From: Caenorhabditis elegans
Taxonomy: Eukaryota; Nematoda; Chromadorea; Rhabditida; Rhabditidae
Direction of reading: 5' to 3'
DNA length: 64,000 bases
Assembly (NCBI RefSeq): GCF_000002985.6
Contig: NC_003279.8
Span: 3,286,001-3,350,000, forward strand
Program-made: the position numbers and the translations under genes
Part shown: positions 1 through 10,745 of the stretch, piece after piece
Numbering within the stretch: the first letter of the stretch is position 1
How the letters are laid out: the number at the start of each line of letters is the position of its first letter
Notes under the pieces: model-generated
What the model saw: the letters and a program-made list of their open reading frames with translations, nothing else
Told to the model about the DNA's origin: nothing
The model's database searches: none

Positions 1-604
1 GATTCTATAATTGGTTTGAACAGAGAGAAAACCTGAAATGTGGAACAGTATATGTAGCAGGGGTGGGCGGCAAATGTTTTATCTACTAATTCGGCAATTC
101 GGCATATTGCCGCCTTGCCGATTTGCCGAAAATTTTAATTTTCGACCGTTCAGGATGTTTCAGCAGAATTGGCAATTATCATTCACATTTCGTTTTGTAC
201 AGTCAGGACGGTCAGGAGGGGAAAATGTTGTGTTTAGTCTGAACCTACGGTAAACTTCAGTTTTTTTCGGAAGCTGTTAATTTTTTTGAAAAAAATGTTG
301 CAAAATTGTAATAAAAAATTGCGAAAAACGACGAAAAAAGTTTGGAACTAGAAAATCACGGCTTCAGGTCCTAGAAAATTTTTTATCTAGCGTACCCGAA
401 AGTATTTCGAAACATTCTCTTTTGTTCAAATGTTTAATATTTTTTGTTGATATTTTTAAAACTATTAAAAATTTACATATTTATTTGAAAATATGTAAAT
501 TTTTCAGGTACGTTCAGGAATAAAGAAAAAATTTCAAAAAACTGTAAAATCCATTGGTATACGGTAGCCGAAAAATTTCACTCGTACCAGAACCCACAAT
601 TTAG
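1..604. other. No gene seen; repeat fragment and AT-rich DNA
   Basis: A short piece of the CGGCAAAT/GCCGATTT repeat lies at about 60-145. The rest is AT-rich without a supportable exon. Confidence 0.6.
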
Positions 605-945
605 GTATTACGGGAACACTACATTCCGAGAATGCGTATTCCGCAACATATTTGACGCGCAAAATATCTCATAGCGAAAACTACAGTAACTTTAAATGAC
701 TACTGTACCGCTTGTGTCGATTTACGGGAGCCATAGTTGAAATATATTTTAAAATTAAGCAAATATGAGAAAATACATAATACAAAGAAACGAAAAAGAA
801 ATTAATTTCGAAAATCGAGCCCGTAAATCGACACAAGCGCTACAGTAGTCTTTTAAAGAATTACTGTAGTTTTTGCTACGAGATATTTTGCGCGTCAAAT
901 ATGTTGTGCAATACGCATTCTCAGAATTTTGTGTTCTCGTAATAA
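605..945. repeat. Palindromic repeat, PALTTTAAA-like, copy 1
   Basis: The ends are inverted copies of ACGGGAACAC ... GAGAATGCGTATT. Inside are TTTGACGCGCAAAATATCTC, CTACAGTA ... TTTAAA ... TACTGTAG and TGTCGATTTACGGG arms. The same structure recurs at seven other places here. Confidence 0.85.
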
Positions 946-1150
946 TACGAGACGTATCATATGCGACGGGGCCGCGCAAGAACTGATGGTGGCTGAATTT
1001 CCACCCGAGCGAGGGAATAACGGCATAATTAGATTAACCTGTGATTTTTCTGGTCAATTAATAATTTTGCACAATTTCACTGTTCATAGATAGCTTTCCC
1101 CTTTTTCTAGACCTCTTGCACCAACATAAGTGTGGCCGAGAGTCGGCTGG

Positions 1151-1158
1151 TGACGTCA
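1151..1158. promoter_or_regulatory. CRE-like palindrome upstream of sulp-6
   Basis: TGACGTCA, the perfect cAMP-response/bZIP consensus, lies about 220 bp before the sulp-6 start codon. The word also occurs elsewhere in the window (near 8187), so its role as a regulatory site is only a suggestion. Confidence 0.25.
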
Positions 1159-1379
1159 CTCTTCTTCCACAGCGAAAATGTTCGGTAAAAGAAACCTGTC
1201 AGTTGTCTTTATTGAAATTCAGATTTTTGACAGAAAAGTTCACAAAGTTCAAAATTTGAACTTTTTCGAAGTTTAAATTTCCGTGACCTCCCCCCACCAC
1301 CTCTTCCAACAAAAAATCGATATTCTTCTCCAAATAGATTTTCCCACTTTTTCAATCATTTCTATAGTTTCTTATCATC

Positions 1380-4300
1380 ATGTATCGCCGACTTCGCAAC
1401 GACTCAACGGGCTCCCCGCCTCCGGAGCTCAGCACACAATCGCTGAGCCCTGTGGATGCGACGACGAAGAGCACAAATATGGCAAAGCATATTTTGAGCC
1501 CGATTGGAGTGAACGAGGGAGAGTAAGTACATATACATGGTTTTTCTATTAAAACCAGAAAATTCGCGCGTTTTCGGGAGATCAAAACCAAGTGTGACGA
1601 CGTCATACGGTTATGAAATTCAATTTCCGCGATTTCTGGAGATCAAACGCCGCTAAAAACTGTTGGAAATACATTTTTTGCAGGATATTGGCATATGATG
1701 TTAATGTGACACAAAATTATACAAAATCAAGACAAGCTGATGTTATTAATCAAGTAAGTGGATCTGTTTTTGGTTTTTCCACGAGATTTTCAATCAATTT
1801 TTTGAATTTCTAACGACACTCCGTTATTACGGCGGCGTGTATTGTTTAGTTTGGCCGTGGCCGTGAAAAAAACATTGGCGGCCGAGTTGTCTCGGTTCCC
1901 GGCCACGTAGATCGTTATTATTTATTTTTTCGAAAAAATCAATAATATGTTAATTTTGTCAAAAAATCGATAATTTATTGATTTTTTAAATAATCAATAA
2001 TTTTTTCTATGAATAACACGAGGAGTCAGAATGCCTTATTTCGGTTTGATCTTCAAAAAATGCGGGAGGTGAGACGCAGACATCTCATCTGATTTCGCAT
2101 GGTTAAGAACGTGCTGACATCACAATTTTTTCTGGAAACATATTCCCGCATTTTTCGTAGATCAAACCGCAATGAGACAGCCTGACACCACGTGGAATAA
2201 TCGATAATGCGTTAATTTTTTTTTGTTAAAAATCGATAATTTATTGATAATTGATTGAATAATTTTATATATTTCTTTCTCAAATAATCAATAAGTTCAA
2301 TTTGCAGACAGTATTCGATAAAACGTATCTATTCAAACCTGAATATTTATCACTTACTGGTAAAATCGCGTTCCATTTGAAAAGTATCGGAAAATGGAAG
2401 CGAAAAGAATGGATTCAATTCGCTAGAGGAAGGATTCCAATAACCATGTGGCTCCCCCGGTACACATGGAAATCCAATTTTCTTGTGGATTTTCTTGGTG
2501 GACTTATGGTGTCTGTGTTGAGTGTGCCGCAGAGTATGTTTATTTTTTGATTTCCCGCTGGAAATTTTTATTCGCATTTTTCAGGTCTGGCTTACGGAAT
2601 GCTTGTTGGAGTCCCACCAAGCTACGGCCTAATCACTGGAATCATCGGTCCAATAATCTACGCGTTATTCGGAACATCCAAACACTCATCTCCTGGAGCA
2701 TTTGCAATCGTCTCATTAATGGTTGGAACAGTTGTGGAAAGCTTTGGAGATGTTGGCTCAACAAATGGAACAATCGATTCGAATGTTGATCTACTTTGCT
2801 GTCGAGAGAATAAGCCACGAGTATCTGATGGAGATGCGATCGGAATTGCAGCATCTGTCACGTTGCTCGTCGGACTATTTCAGATATTGTTCGGATTGTT
2901 GAATGCTGGATTGTTGGCTGTTTGGCTGTCAGATCAATTGGTACAAGGACTTATTTCGGGAGCGGCTGTGCACGTGTTGACGTCTCAGCTGAAATCGATG
3001 ACTAGAATCTCTAATGTACCACCGACAAGTGAACCATTTCAGAACGTAGTGGTACATTTTCTCACTTTGAAGCTCAGATAAACTGAACCACGCACGAAAC
3101 GCCTAAACCCAGACAGGAGCCTGTCAGCGCCGTTGTGGTTTTCACGCGTTGCCTGCATGGTTCAAAGCTGCCGGTGTGGTTTCCTGCAGGCAAAGCTTGA
3201 AAACCACGCAAGCGTCGGCAGCAAACCACGCAGGTAACGCGCGAAAACCACACAGGGGCTGGCAGGCTCTGAGAGGCGAATGGATTGGGGTTTTGAAGAA
3301 ATGCGGGTAGATAGCCTTGGAGGCGAATAGTCGGAGGTCGCCTTAGAGAAAATATGTAGGCTGCCTTGTATGTTGCCGAAATATTCGTAGGTCACTTTAC
3401 GAAAATGAAGAAAAAAGTAAGTAACCTTGAGAGAAAGCAAGTAGGCTTAGGTTTTTTCACCGTTAGGGCAATCAGGTAGATACAGTGTCTATGAGGCAAG
3501 CGTAGGTGGCGGGCAATAGATGAAGGTTGCCTCGAGAGGATAAAGGTAGGCATAAAAAATAGGCATGGCGAAGGTTGCTTTAGAGCCAATCAGACAGGCG
3601 TATCTTGCTTTGAAAGTAAGCAGGTAGGCGTTGATAACCGTGAAGGTTGGTAGGCAACCGTAGGTTTTCTTTGGATACAGAGAAGGCAGGCGAAAATTGC
3701 CTAGAGCGCAGGCTTAGATTTCCATGAGGGTAAGCAGGTAGACTTTTGTTACTTTGTAGGTAGGCAGGTAGGCGTAGGTATAAACGCTATAGTGGCTAAT
3801 TTTTCTTCCGTATAAAATGTCTTTTTTCCAGTTCTACATGTGCTTCTTCAAGCAAATGCCCGACGTTGACTACGCTTCGATCATAATTTCGGTGATATGT
3901 GTCGTCCTCTTGCTCATCTCTACACTAGTCATTGATCCATGGCTCTGCAAGAAGGTTCCAGTGAAGTTTCCGATGGAGCTGGTTCTGGTGGTCAGCATGA
4001 CACTGACAGTTCATTACACGCGGAACACTGCCTACGAGTTCCAAATCCCGACAGTTGGACAAGTGACAAGTGGAATACCTGCTCCAGTGATTCCGCCGAT
4101 GAGAAATGCGTTTGGAATGATGGGCTCGGCGATGTCAATTGCAATAATCTCATTTGTGATTCACATTTCGCTTTGCAAGTTGATATCGAAGAAGCTTCAA
4201 TACGTTGTGAACTCGAATCAGGAATGGTTTGCCTTGGGGCTCATGCACACGACATCTTCATTTTTCGGATGTTTCGCTGGAGGTTCATCACTCGGAAGAA

Positions 4301-7127
4301 CGATGATGCAAGTGAAATGTGGAACCAAATCTCAGCTATCGACTCTCATCACATCCATTGTGCTCATCATTTTTGTGTGTGGAGGAGCTGTTGGATGTAT
4401 TCAGCACTTGCCGAAACCGGTGCTCGCGTCGATTGTGGTTGTTGCGATGAAGGACTTGTTCATTCAGATTTTCACTTGCTTCGCGTTGAGGAAATTGAGT
4501 TTTGTGGATTATGTGAGTTGAGGGGTGGCAAACCGGGCGTTAGAACTCACAAAAGCCGGAAATACGGTAGGTACGTAGGTAGGTAGGCATGTCGGTAAGC
4601 ATATAAGGTAAAGCGGCAGTTTAGCGCGTAAGTAGGTATGAGGACAGCAAATAGGTAGGCATGTATGCACTTACAATTAGGTTGGCAGGAGGTAGATAGG
4701 CAGGAAGAAGGCAAATAAGCAGGTAGGCATAGAGTATGTTTGCGGTAGGCTTGCGTTAACCATGTAGGCAGACAGGCATACAGTAGGTGTTTAGGCACAG
4801 GGGAAATCATAAGGTAGGCACATAGAAAATCATAAGATCGGTAGATCGGTAGGTAGGCATGATAGGCGTATGATCTTACGTTTTTAAAGTACTTACAAAT
4901 ATATTTTGAATCTTGAAAACTTTGGTTCAATCTATGTAAGCGAGAATGCCTGCTGCTTTTATCTTTTCCTTGATTTTCTGGTTGCTCTTTTAATGAGACA
5001 ATGCAAAAAGGCGGTAGGCAGACACGTAGGTATGTAGGCATGCCTATCTTTGAGTTATTTTGTTGAAAAATTAACAAGATTTTTTGATGTTTAACGTTTT
5101 CTGAATTTTCGAAATTTTGAGAATCTCATATTTAGCAATGCATAAACAATTTCCTATGTGACTATGAGAAGATCTACGCTTCCCTTGTGCCTGCCTACTA
5201 CCGAAATTCATCTAATCCGGCGGACTAGTTTTTTCTCAGCCACGTTACAAAAACATAATTTTTTCAGCTAATCTTCGCTGCAACGTTCATCTCCGTAATC
5301 GTGCTAAATGTCAATTTCGGCCTGCTCATTGGTGTGGTATTTGAGTTGCTGACAGTGGTTCTAAGATCTCAATGGTATGAAATAGAATTTCACTACGTGG
5401 CCGCAATTGAAAAAAAACTCGGCCACCCAAGATAAACTGATAGCCGAGCTATCTATTTTTCTAGTCCATCTAACAAATACGATTCCATTTCAGGGCGGAT
5501 AGTTCATTGCTGGGAAGGATCACAGGAACCAATCATTACCGTCGTCTTGGACTCTATGAGACAGCCAATGATATTCCTGGAATCAAAATTTTCCGGTTCG
5601 ATTCTCCAATATATTTTGGGAATTCCGAGATGTTCGTCCGGAAGATTCATCAAGCATGTGGGCTTAATCCCCTGATTGGTGAGTTTTGAGGCCAGCAATT
5701 GCCCCTACAATAATTCTGAATTTCAGTCCGAGGAGAGCTGGAGACGGAGAACAAGAAGAAGGACGCGAGGAAGGAAAAGGAAGAGGAAGATGCGGAAATA
5801 CCGAAGGAAACGGAAAAAGAGACGAGTAAGTGCTGCTTTTTAAATATAGGCAGGCGCTTACTAACCTTTAGGTCGTTCTTTAAAAATCGCATACATTTAT
5901 TTCAGAGCTCGAAGTGACAACTCACCAGGCGAAAGTGCTCGACGAGAAGCATGCGGAGCCGGAACCCAATCCCGCCGATCAGTATGAGAGGCTCACCCAT
6001 ATTATCATTGGTAGGTGTTTTCCGAAAAATTGTATGTCTGCCTGCCTTGTTTACAGTTGAATTTGAGTAGGCATGATGTGGGCGAATAGACATGAACGCC
6101 TGCCTATCTGCCTGTTACCTACACCTGCCTTGTGTCACAGGTAGGCAGGAGCTAGGCAAGTAAGCATGTAGGCGCCCTGTCTTGTGCCTATTCAAAAAAC
6201 TTGAACAAATCAAGTAGGCACCAGGCATGCACGTAGGAATATTTGCGTGCCTGCCTGTCTTCAGGGTCGCCTACGCCTACCTCATGCTTACAGATAAAGT
6301 TTTATAAACTGAGCATCTATCTTATATTTTTGCATTGAAATGTAGGCGGGTAGGCATGAAAGCGTGCCTACCTGCCTACCCAGCTGAACTTTTTTTTTCA
6401 GATTGTTCTACAATTATATATGTGGATTTGATGGGTCAAGGCGCGCTGAAAGATGTCTACAACGACTACAAGACAATCGGCATTTCGGTTCTTTTTGCAA
6501 ATACTAATGGTATGATTTGATCTCTAGAAAGTTTTGTGATTCGGGCCTGCCTACACGCCTACTAACCAGGCACGCCTTCAGGCCGGAAGGCCTATGATCT
6601 TCTCCTTCTCCATCATAACTTTATTCTTTTTTAGAACACGTTCGCCAGAACTTTGAAACTTCGCAGTTCTTCGAAGAAGTACCCCGGGGTCGAATGTTTG
6701 TCAGTGTTTCCGATGCGGTTGACCAGGCGGAGCTCGAGCAACGACACAAGACCGAGACAGTTCAGGTAGAAATTGAGACTAACAAAGAAAAACAAATCAA
6801 TAATTCAGACAACGGCAGCTCCGAAAGCAACAGTAGTTCCACCAGTGGCCAAGTCCGTCGGCCAGAAGTCTGTTCCGATTACTGAACCTGTACTCGTCCC
6901 CATACAAAGTTCAGGTTGGTTTTACTGATGGCCGAGAAATACCACGGCCTCGCGCTAGTTGTGTCTAATTTGTATGTTTTTCAGCGTCCTTGGTAACTGG
7001 AATCGATTTCTCGATGAAAGAGAACACGGCGAAGGGTGGTAAATTCCCAAATCCAACTCGAAAGCTTCGTGTTCCGAGCAAGCTTAGCCTCATGGAAGAA
7101 TTGGAAAAGACAGACAAGACACAATAG
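1380..7127 (+). CDS. sulp-6: SLC26/SulP-family anion transporter
   Basis: Thirteen exons join in one open frame: 1380-1522, 1684-1753, 2308-2533, 2585-3051, 3832-4512, 5268-5374, 5494-5678, 5727-5825, 5906-6010, 6402-6509, 6635-6765, 6809-6914, 6985-7127. They encode about 856 residues. The membrane domain spans roughly residues 110-565 and opens with the SulP signature (VPQSLAYGMLVGVPPSYGL, then FGTSKHSSPGAFAIVSLMVG). A C-terminal STAS domain follows from about 566. It is split by a charged Lys/Glu insert (about 627-690) and resumes at IIYVDLMGQGALKDVY. SLC26 proteins exchange or conduct chloride, bicarbonate, sulfate or oxalate at the plasma membrane; substrate cannot be read from sequence. 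The exon 4 donor is uncertain: GT at 3046 also keeps frame and removes two residues. Family is certain; the name sulp-6 (W01B11.2) is recalled from position. The gene converges on the thioredoxin-like gene, with 117 bp between the two stop codons. Confidence 0.93.
2017..2193. repeat. Palindromic repeat in sulp-6 intron 2
   Basis: Imperfect inverted arms contain CGGTTTGATCTTCAAAAAAT and its partner TTTTTCGTAGATCAAACCGC. A related copy lies at 28900-29050. AATCGATAATTTATTGAT words flank the element. Confidence 0.7.
3086..3260. repeat. GC-rich inverted repeat in sulp-6 intron 4
   Basis: TGTGGTTTTCACGCGTTGCC is mirrored by GGTAACGCGCGAAAACCACA. Further ACCACGCA words lie between and beside the arms. 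Confidence 0.65.
3290..3790. repeat. TAGGCAGG-type intronic array
   Basis: Degenerate AGGTAGGCAGGTAGGC units fill most of sulp-6 intron 4. Confidence 0.75.
4560..5060. repeat. TAGGCAGG-type intronic array
   Basis: Repeated GTAGGTAGGCATG units lie in sulp-6 intron 5, of the same family as 3290-3790. Confidence 0.75.
6040..6370. repeat. TAGGCAGG-type array, both orientations
   Basis: CTGCCTGCCT and AGGCAGG units alternate in sulp-6 intron 9, so transcripts could fold back. Confidence 0.7.
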
Positions 7128-7152
7128 GAAATTTTTGATCTGAATTTATTTA

Positions 7153-7158
7153 AATAAA
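7153..7158 (+). terminator. Poly(A) signal of sulp-6
   Basis: AATAAA, 25 bp after the sulp-6 stop codon. This implies a very short 3' UTR. Confidence 0.7.
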
Positions 7159-7188
7159 ATTTATGTATTTTTGGGTGTGAGTAATTGT

Positions 7189-7194
7189 TTTATT
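7189..7194 (-). terminator. Poly(A) signal of the thioredoxin-like gene
   Basis: TTTATT on the + strand reads AATAAA on the - strand, about 50 nt downstream of the stop at 7245. A second copy at 7145-7150 would extend the 3' UTR into the sulp-6 3' end. Confidence 0.55.
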
Positions 7195-7244
7195 TCAGAT
7201 TGAATTTCAATCACAAATCGGTTAGACTCAGAAAAAAACCAAAA

Positions 7245-8347
7245 TTATACAGCGTATTTCTCGAACAATTCTTGAACTTTCTCAGCTTCTGCTCCGACGT
7301 GTCGAGTCACTTCTTCTCTGAAAAATAACTTCGTTAAAGGGGCTGCTCACTTTGATCAGTGTGCGCCCGACATCCTGCGAGTTCCGCCTCCCACTTATCT
7401 TTTGCGGAACCCGTGAGGTGTCGGGTGCTATACGCCACATTTAAAATAAACCTTACCCATTATTCATCACGACAAACGTTGGCACCGCGTTTACAGCGAA
7501 CGCATCTCCAGTTACTGCAAAAAATTGAATTTAAACTGTAAAATATATTGTCATGTCTACGTGCCTACCTACACACCTACTTTTTGAATTGTTAAATTTT
7601 TTATACTAACTTATCAAAATTCAAAATGGAAAAAAAACTAATAATTACTCGGTCAGCAGGTAGGCTTAACTAGCACCTTCCTACACACCTAACGATCGGA
7701 ATTTGGTCATAACTCAAGTGCTTGGCGCCCATTACGTATATCTTTCGAGTAGGTAGGCATGTAGGCACATGGTAGGTAATTATTCAAGGATGCCTGCCTA
7801 CAAGACTAATTATCGGAATTTGGGCTAAACTCCAGTGTTTGGTGTTATTTAAGTGTAATTACCCTGTAGGTAGATATGTAGGCACAAAGTAGGCAGACAT
7901 TAAATAACAAGCATACAGTGAAAACTTACACTGATCATCATTATAGCACGGATACGTGTAGACCAATGCGGTCTTCTCGTACTTTTTACACAAATCATCG
8001 AATAGTGGTTTGATACTCTCGCATGACGGGCAACTGCAAAAAATTGGTTCAAAAGGCGAAAATCGCGTATTCAAAACTTTTTGACGTTAAATTTTAAAAA
8101 AAATTTCAAAAATTATTTAATACGTTTTACTGTGATATTTCGTTATTAGAGCATATTTTCTCTACTGCAAAGAAGAATTCGCGCTTGTGACGTCACATTT
8201 TACAAAATTTCACCCCAATTTTTGAATATGAGGGGTTTCACTGAACACTTACCGCTCTCCGTAAAAGTAGTAGATTGCCTTTTTTCCGATTCCGTGTTCC
8301 GATTTTTGCAAAAAGTCTTCGTCAGTTAAGCAGTCGTACACAACCAT
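7245..8347 (-). CDS. W01B11.6: Thioredoxin-fold protein with a CPSC active site
   Basis: Four exons on the - strand (8347-8253, about 8033-7930, 7514-7457, 7317-7245) give 109 residues, the size of a single thioredoxin domain. The redox motif is R-CPSC at residues 33-36, replacing the usual W-CGPC. The cis-proline loop follows at AVPTFVVMNNG (Pro78). The two cysteines and cis-Pro predict a working dithiol-disulfide oxidoreductase, but loss of the Trp and Gly should shift its redox potential or partners. There is no signal peptide or membrane segment, so it is probably cytosolic. An SL-type acceptor lies 10 nt upstream of the ATG. Introns 1 and 2 are filled partly by TAGGCAGG-type and AT-rich sequence. 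The name W01B11.6 is recalled from its position beside sulp-6. Confidence 0.9.
7555..7900. repeat. TAGGCAGG-type units in thioredoxin-like gene intron
   Basis: GTAGGTAGGCATGTAGGC and reverse-complement units are interspersed in the second intron. Confidence 0.65.
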
Positions 8348-8356
8348 TTCGAATTT

Positions 8357-8359
8357 CTG
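8357..8359 (-). promoter_or_regulatory. Likely SL trans-splice acceptor, thioredoxin-like gene
   Basis: The - strand reads AATATTCAG followed after 9 nt by the ATG at 8347. This is the usual position of a spliced-leader acceptor. Confidence 0.45.
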
Positions 8360-8543
8360 AATATTTTAGATTTTCAAAATTATGGTGGAGTAGCGTCAGT
8401 GGGGAAATTGTTAAAGCTTTAACCTTAAGGCTGTGCCAAAATGACCAAATATCATGGTAAAAGTGTTCAAAAAATTTAAATGTTTTATTACTGAGTTTTT
8501 GTCACATTTTAAGAACATGTTCAAACCCTTACAATGTTTGAAT

Positions 8544-8995
8544 CAGGGGTGTGCGGCAAATTTGCCGAATTTGCCGAGCACGGCAAATTTCAAAACAGTA
8601 GATTTGCGGAATTTGCCGAGCTCGGCAAATTTCGAAATTTGCCGCACACGTCATAAATTTGACAATGCAATTTTGACTAAAACCATTGATTTTTTCGCCA
8701 AAAATTTAGTAAAATGACACAAAATTGCGTTATTTTGATGCTTAAGCAGACATACTACACGGAACTTATTCAGAAACCAGATGAGTGTTAAGATTTCAGT
8801 AGTTTTGGTGCTCCAAAAAACATCAAAAAGTATCAAATTTTTCCGAGTTTGTTAAGCACGGCAAATTTGCCGAATTTGCCGAATTTGCCTAGCTAGGCAA
8901 ATTTGCCGAATTTGCCGTGCTCGGCAAATATTGAAAAAAGAGATTTGCCGAATTTGCCGAGCTCGGCAAGTTTTGAGATTTGCCGCACACCCCTG
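8544..8995. repeat. Terminal-inverted-repeat element, 452 bp
   Basis: It begins CAGGGGTGTGCGGCAAAT and ends with the mirror ATTTGCCGCACACCCCTG. Subterminal TTTGCCGAATTTGCCGAGC units are repeated inside. No ORF is present. A 70-bp short form lies at 46333-46402. Confidence 0.8.
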
Positions 8996-10609
8996 GTTTG
9001 AATATTAATATTTTCAACAAAATAAAACCATAAAATCCAAAGAAATTTTTTTTTATCGGCAACTTCCAAAAAAATGGCAAAAAATTGTTTTCTGTAATTT
9101 TTCCAATTTCAAAAAATCATTTTGAAAAACTCCGAAAATTTTCAATTTTCATAGTGCTAAAAAAAACTCTGTAATTGCCACTTTCTGACGCTCAAAAAAA
9201 AATTCAAACATTTTTTTGAAAAGTTTTACTATGGCATTTGGTCATTGTGGTACAATAGACATGATTTAACGCAATTCAAAAGACTTTTGGATTGGAAAAA
9301 TTTTGAAAAAAAATCAGTACCCTCTTCAAAATTTACCCAATAGTAAAAAAAATAAAAATGATATAGCAATCGAGAGATAAAAAACCAAGGAATGATTGTT
9401 GAAACATGTGTTTATTTTTATGATGGCTAGAGAAAAAAGAGAGATGAGAAATGATAGAGAGAGACATGGACTTTTTGTCATGGGAAACATTGAGCAGTTG
9501 AGCAACACGGATCTATGATTTAAGAAATTTGTTTTTTTTGAAGAAAACATTTTTTTTAATTCGAATAAAAACAATTTTTTTCGCATAGAAGCTTTTGAAA
9601 GTTGTTTTTCTAAAAATCTTATTTTAAGATTATCGAGAATTAATTTTTTTTTAATATTGGCATAAAATTAATAATGAGGCATTTGTTTTTGACAATTCAA
9701 ATAAAATTTTAAAGAAGATTTTGGCTGGAAATTGATTTTTCAAATAATTTTGCGCAAGATTCAAGTTAATAAATTTTGAAATATTTGGACTAACATAAGC
9801 TCTAATGTCGTTCATAAAATTCAAGAAAATTTAAAATAAAACTTAAACAAACACATACTTATATATTCTGAAAAAAATATATTTGCAGAGACAATCGACA
9901 TAAAAAACAGCTGTTTCAATTTAGAGCGATTTTTTAAATTTCAATTTCAGAAAGCTGATCTCTTTCTGAGCTAGAACGTGAGAAAATGCAAATTTCCAAA
10001 TAATCTCAGCGCTCTCAGAAAAAAAACTAAAAGAAACCCGATGAAGCAACACAAAATTGGCGTTAGTAGTTGCCAATGGTTTCTTTTTTGTTTAGTTTTT
10101 TTTGCAAGAGGGGGTGGAAAACGTCAATAACCAAATGGAAAAGAAAAGGAGGGAAAAAAGAATGACGTCATTTTCAAAGTTCCCAGGTTTTCAGAGATGC
10201 AATTATTTGATTGAAAAATAATGATTAGGTAAATTTAGACAAAAAAACAAATTCTTTCGTCTTTGAAAATATTAAAATTTTTGAAAACAATTTTTTGAAA
10301 AAAGTCAAAAGTTCTCTCAAATTTGTGTTCGAAAATTTCTTAAATTCTAATTTTTGTAAGCTCTTCAAAAAACTAAAAGCCTCGCCCCAAATATTTCAAA
10401 AAAATCATATTTTCACCAATTTTATTGTATAATGACTTGTTGCTTGCATCAAATTTAATGAAAAACACAGGTTTAATTTCCCGAGAAAATTCTCAAAAAA
10501 ACTATCATTCTAAATATGAACATTTTCTGTCAATTTTTTTTAAATTGTCAATTAATAAAATATATACATATATATGTATCCTTTGACTATATTTATTCGA
10601 TTTCACAAA
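8996..10609. other. Intergenic AT-rich DNA, no gene seen
   Basis: Oligo-A and oligo-T runs with purine-rich tracts near 9420-9470 and 10130-10160. No exon with usable splice sites was found. Confidence 0.5.
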
Positions 10610-10745
10610 TCGTCGTGTACTCCACACGGACAAATACATTTAGTTTTACAACTAAAATCGAGCCGCAACGCGCCGTAAATCTACCCCAGATCTGGCCGAG
10701 CCAAAATGGCCTAGTTCGGCAAACTCTGCCATTTCAATTTATGCG
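10610..10745. repeat. Dispersed repeat, copy also at 50508
   Basis: The block from GTCGTGTACT through ACGGACAAATACATTTAG to TCGGCAAACTCT matches 50508-50640 closely, in the same orientation. The 50508 copy has an extra ACGCGACACGCA segment. Confidence 0.85.

Noticed and set aside
1151..1158. TGACGTCA as proof of CREB control of sulp-6
   Set aside because: The same word appears at other non-promoter places in the window (for example near 8187), so it is listed only as a low-confidence site.
3939..4586. 215-codon + strand frame overlapping sulp-6 exon 5
   Set aside because: It is an out-of-frame shadow of the true SLC26 exon, whose own frame encodes conserved membrane segments.
8544..8995. 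Active DNA transposon
   Set aside because: It has inverted ends but no transposase ORF, so at most it is a non-autonomous element.
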